DNA from: Streptomyces sp. NRRL S-37
Lineage (GTDB): Bacteria; Actinomycetota; Actinomycetes; Streptomycetales; Streptomycetaceae
Assembly: GCF_000721605.1 (NCBI RefSeq)
Contig: NZ_JOIZ01000001.1
Span: forward strand, 186,001 to 250,000
DNA: 64,000 nt
Direction of reading: 5' to 3'
Of the stretch, positions 1 to 7,544 are shown in pieces (positions within the stretch are counted from its first letter, which is position 1; each line of letters starts with the position of its first letter). The notes beneath the pieces are model-generated. The model was not told where the DNA came from. It saw nothing but the letters and a program-made list of their open reading frames with translations, and ran no database searches. The translations under genes were made by a program, and so were the position numbers.

Positions 1-2
1 GG

Positions 3-1232
3 GCGCTCACCGGGGACGACCCCAAGGCCGCCGGCCGGCCGTTCCTGCAGCTGTGGCAGTCCGGGTTCGACGGGCACCTGAGCGAGGCGTACCGCTTCGG
101 CCACGTCGCCGTGTTCGGGTGCCTGGCCCTGGTGATGCTGTTCATCCTCACGGCCGTGCACGGCTACCGGCGCACACGCGCCGAACGCCACGAGGAGGAG
201 GTACGGGAGCGTGCCCGTGCGGCTCTGGCCCGCCTGGTCCCCGTCCTCACGCGTGCACAGCTCTCGCTCAACGAGCACCGGTTCGCCTCGCCGCAGCGTT
301 TCGCGGCGGAGCTCAACTCGGCGGCCAGTCGGCTGAAGCGGATGCACTCCAAGGCCATCACCACGCAGGAGGCGCTCACCCGGGCCGCCGAGCTGGTGGG
401 CGAGGCCTCGGACAAGGCGGAGCAGCGCCTCTCCCAGGCGGAGGCGTACGTACGGCCCATCGAGCAGGTGGTGCTGCGGATCGAGGAGAGCGTCCGGGAC
501 AGCGGCACGGCCATCCAGGCCGCCGTCCAGGGCCTGGACGACCCGCTGACGCAGGCGGGCCGCCGCCTGGCCGATGCCGTCAGCGGGCAGACCGGTGTTC
601 TGGACAAGGCACTGGAAGACCTGCGGACGGCCGGCGACGACATGCGCGACGTCCTGTCCCGCGCGGCGGACCGCCTGGAGACAGCGGTCGGCGACAACGG
701 CGACCGCGTGCGCGGCGCGCTGTCGGACGCGGCCCGGCAGGTCGAGGACTCCCTGACCGTGCTGGCCGCCTCCCAGCGCGGGTTCACCACCGGCGTCGAG
801 GTCGTGGCGGACGTCAACGGCCGCCTGCTCGACGACCTCGGCACGGTGGCCGACCGGACCGGCGAGGCCGCCGAGGCCTCACGAAAGGCCCTGCTCGGTA
901 TCGAGGCGCGCAGCCGCGCCGTCCAGGAGGCGATGGACCGCTTCGTCGCGGTCACCGACGTCCTGGAACGGGCGCTCCGTGAGACGGAGGCGGCGCGGAT
1001 CGAGGCGGAAACCGCGCGAAGCGAAGCGGAGGCCGCACGGGGCCGGGCGGAAACGGCGCGGATCGAGGCGGAGACCGCACGGGGCGAGGCAAAGACGGCG
1101 CGCAGCGAGGCGGAGAGCGCACGCGGCGAGGCGGAGGCCGCGCGCCTGGGTGCCGAGGCGGCCCAGCGGCGCGCGGAGAGCGAGCTGCGGCAGGCCGAGA
1201 AGCTGCGGGCCGGGATCGGACCGGACCGGTGA
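3..1232 (+). CDS. Membrane-anchored coiled-coil protein, MotA/ZorA-like (5' end outside window)
   Basis: The frame is open from base 3, so the true start lies upstream; an internal GTG at 111 falls inside a hydrophobic segment and is an unlikely start. Visible parts, counted from the window edge: a short soluble stretch, one strong transmembrane segment (about residues 35-53, with CLALVMLFIL), a basic stop-transfer (GYRRTRAERH), then about 350 residues of helical, coiled-coil-prone sequence. The last 80 residues are near-perfect heptads of the type ARxEAET. A hydrophobic region followed by a long cytoplasmic helical tail fits the TolQ/MotA-like subunit of Zorya-type channels (ZorA). The next gene is a MotB-like partner overlapping by four bases (GTGA), which supports the reading. 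The family call is inference; most of the channel domain lies outside the window. Confidence 0.6.
   Translation, partial: ALTGDDPKAAGRPFLQLWQSGFDGHLSEAYRFGHVAVFGCLALVMLFILTAVHGYRRTRAERHEEEVRERARAALARLVPVLTRAQLSLNEHRFASPQRFAAELNSAASRLKRMHSKAITTQEALTRAAELVGEASDKAEQRLSQAEAYVRPIEQVVLRIEESVRDSGTAIQAAVQGLDDPLTQAGRRLADAVSGQTGVLDKALEDLRTAGDDMRDVLSRAADRLETAVGDNGDRVRGALSDAARQVEDSLTVLAASQRGFTTGVEVVADVNGRLLDDLGTVADRTGEAAEASRKALLGIEARSRAVQEAMDRFVAVTDVLERALRETEAARIEAETARSEAEAARGRAETARIEAETARGEAKTARSEAESARGEAEAARLGAEAAQRRAESELRQAEKLRAGIGPDR
978..1190 (+). repeat. In-gene 21-bp (7-residue) repeat encoding a charged helical tail
   Basis: Ten or so tandem 21-base units encode a heptad of the form A-R-x-E-A-E-T/A, with conserved GAGGCGGA and GCGCG blocks. 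The product would be a single long, highly charged helix. Such DNA is prone to slippage, so unit number may vary between strains. Confidence 0.75.
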
Positions 1233-1723
1233 GCCCGTTGAAGAAGCGCTTCCGGTTCACGCCACTTCACCTGGCCGGGTGGCTCTTCGCCGACATGCTG
1301 CTCGTGCTCGCCCTGGTGTCCATGGGAGACCGCGGTGACCCGCTCGCCGCGCATGCCGACGCCAAGCCCTCGAAACCGGCCGCGGCCGAGCCGTCGCCCG
1401 CACCGAGTCCCACACCCACGGGACCGCGGTCCGTGGCGCGCAAGCCGGTGAAGGTCCGGCTGACCGCGGCGGTCGGCGACACCGCGCGGATGGTGAAACA
1501 GCTCCGTGCCGCCACCACTCGCTACGAAGGGCGCGAAGCCGCCTTCGTCCTGACCTTCGGCCAGGCATCGGAACCCAGTGACGGCCAGGCGTATGCGCGG
1601 GACGTGAACAAGGCCCTGCGGAAGGCGCGGCCGGACATGTTCACCGACGCGACCACGCGGGACTTCTGGAACGGCGGCCCCTCGGGCTCGGCCGACCTGG
1701 AGATCTACTTCTACACCCGGTGA
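1229..1723 (+). CDS. Single-pass MotB/ZorB-like protein, putative channel partner
   Basis: 164 residues, GTG start overlapping the stop of the previous gene (GTGA). A basic N-terminus (KKRFRF) leads into one transmembrane segment (about residues 15-32) that carries an acidic residue, Asp22, in the context LFADMLLV. A Pro/Ala/Ser linker follows, then a small extracytoplasmic domain of about 90 residues ending in DLEIYFYTR. One membrane helix with a buried Asp is the hallmark of MotB, ExbD and ZorB stator subunits, where the Asp carries the translocated ion. The C-terminal domain is shorter than a full OmpA-like peptidoglycan-binding domain, so anchoring to the wall is uncertain. Context with the MotA/ZorA-like gene is the strongest argument; the assignment is inference. 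Confidence 0.55.
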   Translation: MSPLKKRFRFTPLHLAGWLFADMLLVLALVSMGDRGDPLAAHADAKPSKPAAAEPSPAPSPTPTGPRSVARKPVKVRLTAAVGDTARMVKQLRAATTRYEGREAAFVLTFGQASEPSDGQAYARDVNKALRKARPDMFTDATTRDFWNGGPSGSADLEIYFYTR

Positions 1724-1761
1724 CGGCCAACGCCGTCTGACGAGCTCAGGAGAGCCTATCC

Positions 1762-2427
1762 ATGCAAATTCTTCCCTTCTACATGGTGTGTGACGAATCC
1801 GGCTCCATGGCCGGTGACGGCGTGGACGCCATCAACTCGGCGTTGCCCGACCTCCACCACGAGGTCAGTACCAACCCGAGTGTCGCGGACAAGACCCGCT
1901 TCGCGCTGATCGGCTTTTCCACGCAGGCCTCCGTGCTGCAGCCGCTCGCCGACCTGAGCGAGCTGACACAGCTGCCGTCCCTGTCGGCGGGTGGCGTGAC
2001 CTCCTTCGGGGCGGTCTTCCGGCTACTGAAGGACACCATCGAGAAGGACGTCGCCGCGCTGAAGGCGGAAGGTCACGACGTGTACCGGCCCGTGGTGTTC
2101 TTCCTCTCCGACGGCATCCCCACGGACGAAGGCTGGCGCACCGCGCTCGACGACCTGAACGGGTTCCGCTACGCGCCGAAGATCATCGCGTTCGGGATCA
2201 GCGACGCTGACGCCGCGACCATCACCGAGGTGGCCAACTTCAAGGCGTTCCTTCAGCGGGACCACTCCGTCTCCCCTGCCGTCGCGCTGCGCGAGTTCGC
2301 CGCGAGTATCACCCGGTCCATCGTCAGCTCGGCAACCAGCATGGCCGCCCAGGGCGGGGAGGGCTTCGACCTCCAGGTCGAGGAGCAGGTTCCCGGCTTC
2401 ACCAGCCTTTCCCTGGACAAGCTGTGA
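1762..2427 (+). CDS. TerY-like von Willebrand factor A domain protein
   Basis: 221 residues, essentially one vWA domain. The metal-ion-dependent adhesion site is complete: DESGSM (Asp11, Ser13, Ser15), the Thr in GGVTSFG, and the Asp in FFLSDGIPTD. The overall pattern (MQILPFYMVCDESGSM near the N-terminus, no signal peptide) matches TerY-type cytosolic vWA proteins. An AGGAG site lies 10-14 bases before the ATG. The stop overlaps the GTG of the phosphatase gene (GTGA), so the two are translationally coupled. Together with the next two genes it forms the vWA-phosphatase-kinase triad known as TerY-P, where the vWA protein is thought to serve as a phosphorylation-controlled scaffold (family knowledge). 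Confidence 0.85.
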   Translation: MQILPFYMVCDESGSMAGDGVDAINSALPDLHHEVSTNPSVADKTRFALIGFSTQASVLQPLADLSELTQLPSLSAGGVTSFGAVFRLLKDTIEKDVAALKAEGHDVYRPVVFFLSDGIPTDEGWRTALDDLNGFRYAPKIIAFGISDADAATITEVANFKAFLQRDHSVSPAVALREFAASITRSIVSSATSMAAQGGEGFDLQVEEQVPGFTSLSLDKL

Positions 2428-3515
2428 GCGGCCCGATGCATCACGGAGAAACCCGCGACGAGGTGACGAGCGGCGGCGGAACCGCCCCCGGTCACGGTCT
2501 CGACGAAGACCTCGGCCTGCCCGACGGCATCACCTTCCACGACATGCGCATGTACGGATCCGCTTCCGCGGAGCAGTCCGGGCCCACGATGAGAGAGCAC
2601 CTCATGTCGCCCGTATCCCTCGCGAAACCCGAAGGCCCCTTGGTGCGCGGGGTGCCCGCGCACGTCGGCCAACGGCCTCCCAGCTATCCGCCCCATCCTC
2701 TGGGGTGCCCCTCCGTGCGGGACGGTGACGCATTCGCGGCCTTCACCCCGGCGGTGCTGCTGGACGGGGCCGAGGCCGGACGGCTGACGGTGCGGGCCGC
2801 GTCCGTACGCGGTGACTCCCACAACTGGGAAGGAAGCTGCCGCCAGGACGCCATGACGGTGACGCGCATCGGCCCGCCGGAGGCCGAACTGCTACTGCTG
2901 GCGGTCGCCGACGGAGTGGGCTCCGCGGAGCGCTCGCACATCGGCTCACACCGCGTCACTCGCCAGGCGGCTCTCCACCTGGACCGGGAGGCGGAGAACA
3001 TCCATGCGGCGCTGATCGCCCAGGACGAGGGCGAACTCCGTGCGATCGCCAACAAGGCGATCGCCGGCGCGGTCAACGAGCTGCGCATCGGTCAGGAGCA
3101 CGCCACCACCTTGCACGTCCTGCTGGTACCGGCCGATGCCCGCATCCGCGAACGCGTCGTGTTCAGCGTAGGGGACGGCGGTCTGTTCGTGCTGCGGGAA
3201 GGCCGGTGGGAACAGGGCAGTCCGGTGGACGACGGAAGCCTCCTGGACACCCGTACCGAGGCCCTTCCGCACGCCTATCGCAGCGTCAAGGCCAAGCTGC
3301 TGCGCACCACCCCGGGTGAGGTCCTCCTCCTGGGCACCGACGGCATCACCAACCCGCTCACCCAGAGGGATCCCGAGTTCGCCCAGCGTCTCGCGCACGT
3401 GTGGGGCGGGCCCGAGGTGCCTTCGCTGTCCGACTTCCTGTGGCAGGCGCAGACGCGGGCCAAGTCCTACGACGACGACCGGACCGTCATCTGCGTATGG
3501 GAGAAGCCGGAATGA
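2424..3515 (+). CDS. PP2C-family serine/threonine phosphatase
   Basis: 363 residues. An N-terminal extension of about 120 residues, rich in Pro, Gly and His with no clear fold, precedes a PP2C catalytic domain. Metal-binding motifs are visible: the Asp in CRQDAM, VADGVGSA (about residue 163), VFSVGDGG, LLLGTDGITN and, near the end, YDDDRTVICVW. It should dephosphorylate Ser/Thr residues and is likely to counter the kinase encoded next, on the vWA protein or the channel subunits. The start GTG at 2424 overlaps the vWA stop, and the stop overlaps the kinase ATG (ATGA). A later start would remove the extension, but none has a better coupling arrangement. Confidence 0.88.
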   Translation: MSGPMHHGETRDEVTSGGGTAPGHGLDEDLGLPDGITFHDMRMYGSASAEQSGPTMREHLMSPVSLAKPEGPLVRGVPAHVGQRPPSYPPHPLGCPSVRDGDAFAAFTPAVLLDGAEAGRLTVRAASVRGDSHNWEGSCRQDAMTVTRIGPPEAELLLLAVADGVGSAERSHIGSHRVTRQAALHLDREAENIHAALIAQDEGELRAIANKAIAGAVNELRIGQEHATTLHVLLVPADARIRERVVFSVGDGGLFVLREGRWEQGSPVDDGSLLDTRTEALPHAYRSVKAKLLRTTPGEVLLLGTDGITNPLTQRDPEFAQRLAHVWGGPEVPSLSDFLWQAQTRAKSYDDDRTVICVWEKPE

Positions 3516-4465
3516 GCGCGGAGGACGGGGCCGACGTCGCACGGTCGTCACTCACTCTGGGTGAGCGGATCGGCAGCGGCGGCCAGGGAGACGTGTACGC
3601 GATCACGGGCGGCCCGCTCCTCTTCAAGGAGTACAAGGACCCGTCCAAGGTCAACGGCGGCGCCCTCGTCGACCTGGTCGGGCTGCGGCAGGGCCTCGGT
3701 CAGGCGGACCGGAGCCGCCTGGACGCCCTTGCCGCCTGGCCCTTGTGCCGTGTGGTCGAGGGCGGCCGGGCGCTCGGCTTTCTCATGAGGCGGGCCCCCG
3801 CCGCCATGACGTGGCGCACCGCGACCGGGTCGACGAAGCTCCTCGAGCTGCAGTACTTGATCCGGCCGCCCAAGGCGGCCTGGCAGGACGTCGCGCAGCC
3901 GGCCCCGGAGCAGCGCAGGGCCCTCGCGCTGGCCTGCGTCGAAGCCATCGGCTGGTTCCACGACGCCGGACTCGTGATCGGTGACATCTCACAGGCCAAC
4001 GTCCTGTGGTCGCTCTCCCCCGAGCCCGCCGTCCACTTCCTGGACTGCGACGGCTTCCGCCGGGTGGGACGCGCGGCGGTCCAGGCCCAGGCCGCCACTC
4101 CGGACTGGAACGACCCGCTCGCGTCCTCCACCGACGCGACGGTGGACACGGACGCCTACAAGACGGCCCTGGTGGCGGGGCGCATCCTCGCCCGGCAGCC
4201 GTACGTCAGACCGGGCCAGGATCTGGAGCTGGTCCCCGGCTGCCTCGACGACCGGCAGAGCGACGGAGTGCGCAGGCTCTTCGCGCAGGCCGCCGGCGAG
4301 CGCGGCAGCCGGCCCCGGCCGGGCGAGTGGCGGACCGCGCTGGGCGACCGCGGCATCATCACGCTCACCGCGGCGACGCCCCGGCCCCGGCCTGCCGTCG
4401 ACCACACGGTCCTTGACGGGGTGCGCAACCGGACACCGATCGATCTGCGGGGCCCGGTGCAGTAG
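3512..4465 (+). CDS. Serine/threonine protein kinase, TerY-P type
   Basis: 317 residues, ATG overlapping the phosphatase stop. Kinase motifs in order: glycine loop GSGGQGDVY (about residues 22-30), the ATP lysine in LLFKEY, catalytic loop VIGDISQANVLW in place of HRDLKPxN, and DCDGF in place of DFG. These substitutions are typical of the divergent kinases found beside TerY-like vWA and PP2C proteins. No transmembrane segment or extracellular sensor is present, so it should act in the cytosol. About 70 C-terminal residues are Pro/Arg-rich. It is the last gene of the five-gene overlapping set starting at the left edge. Confidence 0.85.
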   Translation: MSAEDGADVARSSLTLGERIGSGGQGDVYAITGGPLLFKEYKDPSKVNGGALVDLVGLRQGLGQADRSRLDALAAWPLCRVVEGGRALGFLMRRAPAAMTWRTATGSTKLLELQYLIRPPKAAWQDVAQPAPEQRRALALACVEAIGWFHDAGLVIGDISQANVLWSLSPEPAVHFLDCDGFRRVGRAAVQAQAATPDWNDPLASSTDATVDTDAYKTALVAGRILARQPYVRPGQDLELVPGCLDDRQSDGVRRLFAQAAGERGSRPRPGEWRTALGDRGIITLTAATPRPRPAVDHTVLDGVRNRTPIDLRGPVQ

Positions 4466-4499
4466 GAAAGACGCTGTCGGCGGAACCAACGGCAAGAGC

Positions 4500-4567
4500 C
4501 GACGGGAGCGCATGTCCTCGCACGACGGTCGCCAAGTGGCGTGTCACCGGGAGACTCGCTCCCGTCG
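4500..4567 (+). terminator. Long-loop inverted repeat after the kinase gene
   Basis: Arms of 11 bases (CGACGGGAGCG at 4500-4510 and its complement at 4557-4567) are separated by 46 bases. It lies 35 bases past the kinase stop and could end the operon, but the long loop makes this uncertain. Confidence 0.35.
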
Positions 4568-4666
4568 TGGTCTCAGGGCTTGCGCCCGGAGGCGGTCCGG
4601 CGGATTCGCCGACGGCACGAGTAGAGGATGACCGGCTCCCGGACCTCGTGGGAGCCGTACTCCGGC

Positions 4667-5167
4667 TCAGGCCGGCGCCGGTTCCCAGCGGTAGGCGTCG
4701 GCGGCCTCGTCGTACGGGCGCAGCAGTGGTCGCAGTTCCGCGCGTACCAGGCCGGCGTCCGCCGGCGGCAGTGGCAGCGACGCCCGTCGCATGCGGACGC
4801 TCCACGTCGCCGGGTCCGGGAAGACCGACAGCCGGGGCACCAGGTCACGCAGGACGAGTCCGTCGCGGAAGGGTGCCAGCCCGGACACTTCCAGGCGGCA
4901 GCCCTCCGTGAAGGAGCGGTCGCCGAAGACGACCGGTTCGTCCAGCGTCCGCACCGGAGTGGCGACCGAGGCCCGGGCGATCACCCGGCCCAGGTCGCGG
5001 GTCGGATTCCGGAAGCAGCCGCGCGTCGTGTACAGGAAGATCTCGTCGCCCTCTTCCAGGGCCCGCGCCGCTTTGGTCCGCCCGGCCGGGAACGCCATGC
5101 GCTGCTCGGTCACCACCCAGCCCAGAGCGGCCCGGTCTCCGATGATCAGCAGGTGCGAGGACGGCAT
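4667..5167 (-). CDS. EVE/PUA-like domain protein
   Basis: 166 residues from the ATG at 5167; an upstream in-frame GTG at 5176 is an alternative. The frame stays open to 5446, but the extra N-terminus is Arg/Pro-rich and non-conserved in appearance. The order HLLIIGD, RMAFPAG, LEEGDEIFLYTT, NPTRDLGRVIA fits the EVE/YTH-PUA fold, a small domain that recognises modified bases and is often found near restriction and other defence genes. It is convergent with the kinase operon. The family call rests on pattern recognition only. Confidence 0.55.
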   Translation of the reverse strand: MPSSHLLIIGDRAALGWVVTEQRMAFPAGRTKAARALEEGDEIFLYTTRGCFRNPTRDLGRVIARASVATPVRTLDEPVVFGDRSFTEGCRLEVSGLAPFRDGLVLRDLVPRLSVFPDPATWSVRMRRASLPLPPADAGLVRAELRPLLRPYDEAADAYRWEPAPA

Positions 5168-5684
5168 GCCGATCACTTTATCGAGACTCCGGGTGCCCGG
5201 ACGCCACCCTGCCGGTCGGAGGCCGGCCCCACGTACTGCTCGAACTCCCCGGTCAGGGGGCCTCCGCCCGCTCATTACCGCCCGTGGACGCCGTGTACAA
5301 GCGCTGCAGCCGTCGATCGGCGCATCGAGCACTCCCCCCATGTGTACACATTTTCGAATTGGCCTATTTATATCAATTCGTTGACCATGCTCACAAATAT
5401 GAGTCATTCTTTTTGAGCAAACAGGATGTCCATCGGTCTCAGGCACACCTCATCCCGCACCCCCACGAAAGGGGCAGTCGTGATCGACCAGCCGCAGACC
5501 ACCGCCGACTCGACGATGCGGACCTCGCTGCCGAGGTGTGACCCTCGCCGCGCGAACCGCCTCCGGACCCGGCGCGGATCCACACCCATCCGCAGGAGGC
5601 CACCGACCCGCTGACGGCACTCAACGCCGCGGAGGACTGAGCAGTCCCCCTGCACCGCACATCTCCGGACATGAGGATCCCGCC
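5168..5684. other. Intergenic stretch with an AT-rich island and a broken short reading frame
   Basis: Bases 5345-5415 are strikingly AT-rich (TTTTCGAATT, TATTTATATCAATT, AATATGAG) within DNA of about 70% GC. Further on, a GTG at 5480 with GAAAGGGG upstream begins a short frame that ends at 5614. A second frame ending at 5640 (reading ...HPQEATDPLTALNAAED) looks protein-like but begins just after a stop at 5539. This may be a small gene broken by a frameshift. No other gene is visible. Confidence 0.4.
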
Positions 5685-6338
5685 ATGGACACCCGCCGAT
5701 ACCGCATGGTCGTCACCAGCGGACCGGACTACGTCACGACCGGTGCGCAGGTCGACGACCGGCTGTGCCGATGGCTCAGGGAACCCCCGAAGAGCATGGT
5801 GGGACCGGGCACCGCCGCGGCCGCGTACACCCCGCTCACCGTGCCGGAGGACGGCCCGGAGTCCTTCGAGGAACTCCTGCGCCACCTCGACTCCTTACCC
5901 CGCCTGCATTTCACCGGCTCCCGGAAGGTGACGCTCGACCTCGACGCGCAGGCGTACGGCTCGTCCTGGGTGCGCATGACCTGGGACGCGCTGCTGGCGC
6001 TCGGGGACTTCGCGCGGGCGGCGATCGCCGGGCAGGTCGGCCGGGACTTCAAGCAGTGGTGTGCCGACGCCCCGTGCGGGGTCCGCACGATCTCACCCCG
6101 GAAGATCGTGCGGGACGAGTCCAAGTCGGTGAAGGGCAACTCGAGCTGGCGCCGGCAGCGTACGTTCCCCGTACCGGAGCACGTCGATCCGGCACGGAAG
6201 GTGTTCATGGGCGCGCACATACGCGTCGGCGGCGGCAACACGATCGCGCCGCGGCTGCACTACTTCGACGGAGCCTGTGCCGAGTACGGCATCTACATCG
6301 GGTACATCGGACCCCATTTGTCCAACACGTTGACGTGA
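5685..6338 (+). CDS. Hypothetical protein with a TTA codon
   Basis: 217 residues. The ATG at 5685 follows GAGGATCCCGCC; the frame extends upstream to 5538 but only as Pro/Gly-rich low-complexity sequence. No signal peptide or membrane segment. Visible features: a conserved-looking N-terminus (YRMVVTSG), PPKSMVGPGTAAAAYTPL, a basic middle (KSVKGNSSWRRQR) and a distinctive end, IYIGYIGPHLSNTLT. I do not recognise a fold. A TTA leucine codon occurs at 5895-5897; in Streptomyces TTA is read by the bldA tRNA, which makes expression depend on development. Confidence 0.6.
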   Translation: MDTRRYRMVVTSGPDYVTTGAQVDDRLCRWLREPPKSMVGPGTAAAAYTPLTVPEDGPESFEELLRHLDSLPRLHFTGSRKVTLDLDAQAYGSSWVRMTWDALLALGDFARAAIAGQVGRDFKQWCADAPCGVRTISPRKIVRDESKSVKGNSSWRRQRTFPVPEHVDPARKVFMGAHIRVGGGNTIAPRLHYFDGACAEYGIYIGYIGPHLSNTLT

Positions 6339-6467
6339 CGGACCGCTGACCACCGGGAGGTGTCCGGGTACTCCTGGACGAGACGGGAACCAACGGCAGC
6401 CGGAAGTTCCTCGTCCGGGCCGGTTCTCCGGCGCGGGACCATGTGATGCCCCCGCTGGGCAAGCATG

Positions 6468-7391
6468 TCAAGGCGCCGACCAGACGTCGTGAGGAGCTCC
6501 GGGCATAAGGCGTGCCGACACCGTCGTCCCGCACTCGGGTACCCCGTCGAGCCAGGCCGCCCCCTTGATGTAGATGTTGGTCATCCACGCCCTGTAGTCC
6601 GGCAGATAGGACCACACGTCATTGGTGTAGCCGTCGGAGGTGACCCGTTCCGCGTGCTTCTGGCACTGGATGCGGATGGTGGTGGAGTACGGGAAGGCGT
6701 AGACGCGGGCGGCGCTGAGGGAGGGTTCCGCCTTGGTCCACACGCCGGTGCCCCACGTCTGGTGGATGTGACCGGTGACCGCCCCGGTGTTGACGCGGAG
6801 GGCGCCGAAGTAGTCGCCGCCCAGGCGGACGTCGCTGACCATGATCCTGGTGCCGGACTCCTTGGCCTCGACCATCTTGCCCGCGCCCAGGTAGAGGGCG
6901 ATGTGGTGCAGGTCCTGCGAGGTGCCCCAGGCGAGCAGGTCGCCCGGGGCCAGCGGGGCCAGGCCCTGGGCGGCGGTGAAGCGGGCGGCGGCGCGGTGCG
7001 TGTAGTACTGCTGGCCGGCGACGCCGTCGAGGATGTCGGAGCCCGCCGCCTCGGCGTACGCGTGACGGATCAGGCCCGAGCAGTCGAAGCCGAGCCGTTC
7101 GGGGTCGTGTTCGCTGTCCGGGTCGGTCGGGTCGACCTGGCCGTACGTGGGGCCGGGCCGGGCGCCGTGTCCGCCGCCCCACGTGTACCAGGTACCGGCC
7201 GCGACCTCGGCGCAGGCGGCGGCGATCGCGCGTTCGGCCGCCGCGGAGGCCCCGGGTGCGAGGACGCCGCACGCGTCGGCGGCCGTACGCTGCGCGGGCG
7301 CCCGGGTGTTCGCGGCGGCGGACACCGGCGCCCAGAGGAGGAAGGCCAGTAACACGATCAGTGTGCGGATGAGACCGGTCCGGCGATGCAT
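6468..7391 (-). CDS. Secreted NlpC/P60-family peptidoglycan hydrolase
   Basis: 307 residues with a Sec signal peptide (RTLIVLLAFLLWAPVSA, cut near residue 26). The catalytic domain spans about residues 55-205. Nucleophile Cys sits in LGFDCSGLIRHAY, and the His in DLHHIALYLG, as in NlpC/P60 gamma-D-Glu-diamino acid endopeptidases. WYTWGGG before the Cys is the usual family signature. The last 80 residues (VYAFPYSTTIRIQCQ, WSYLPDYRAW) look like an SH3-type wall-binding domain. Expected role: cleaving peptide stems of peptidoglycan outside the cell. It lies as a single gene between unrelated neighbours. Confidence 0.88.
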   Translation of the reverse strand: MHRRTGLIRTLIVLLAFLLWAPVSAAANTRAPAQRTAADACGVLAPGASAAAERAIAAACAEVAAGTWYTWGGGHGARPGPTYGQVDPTDPDSEHDPERLGFDCSGLIRHAYAEAAGSDILDGVAGQQYYTHRAAARFTAAQGLAPLAPGDLLAWGTSQDLHHIALYLGAGKMVEAKESGTRIMVSDVRLGGDYFGALRVNTGAVTGHIHQTWGTGVWTKAEPSLSAARVYAFPYSTTIRIQCQKHAERVTSDGYTNDVWSYLPDYRAWMTNIYIKGAAWLDGVPECGTTVSARLMPGAPHDVWSAP

Positions 7392-7544
7392 GCCAGGACC
7401 CCCGTTTCCTGTGGCTGGTGAGAGAAGTGGTCGCTCAGGAGCCTGCGGGCCGTGCCTCGCGCTTGTCGAGGGCCCGGGTGTCGCCTCCCTCCGGCAGGCA
7501 ACGGGAAACGCCCGGGAAACCCCTTGTGAGCAGGTGAGTCACCG

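Noticed and set aside
5480..5640. Short protein-like pieces in two frames, possibly a RiPP-type precursor or small protein
   Set aside because: They are in different frames with a stop at 5539, and no maturation genes are nearby.
6350..6508. Plus-strand frame ending REELRA that could be the tail of a gene after 6338
   Set aside because: No start codon with ribosome site, a stop lies at 6347, and its end overlaps the NlpC/P60 gene. Could be a remnant, but evidence is thin.
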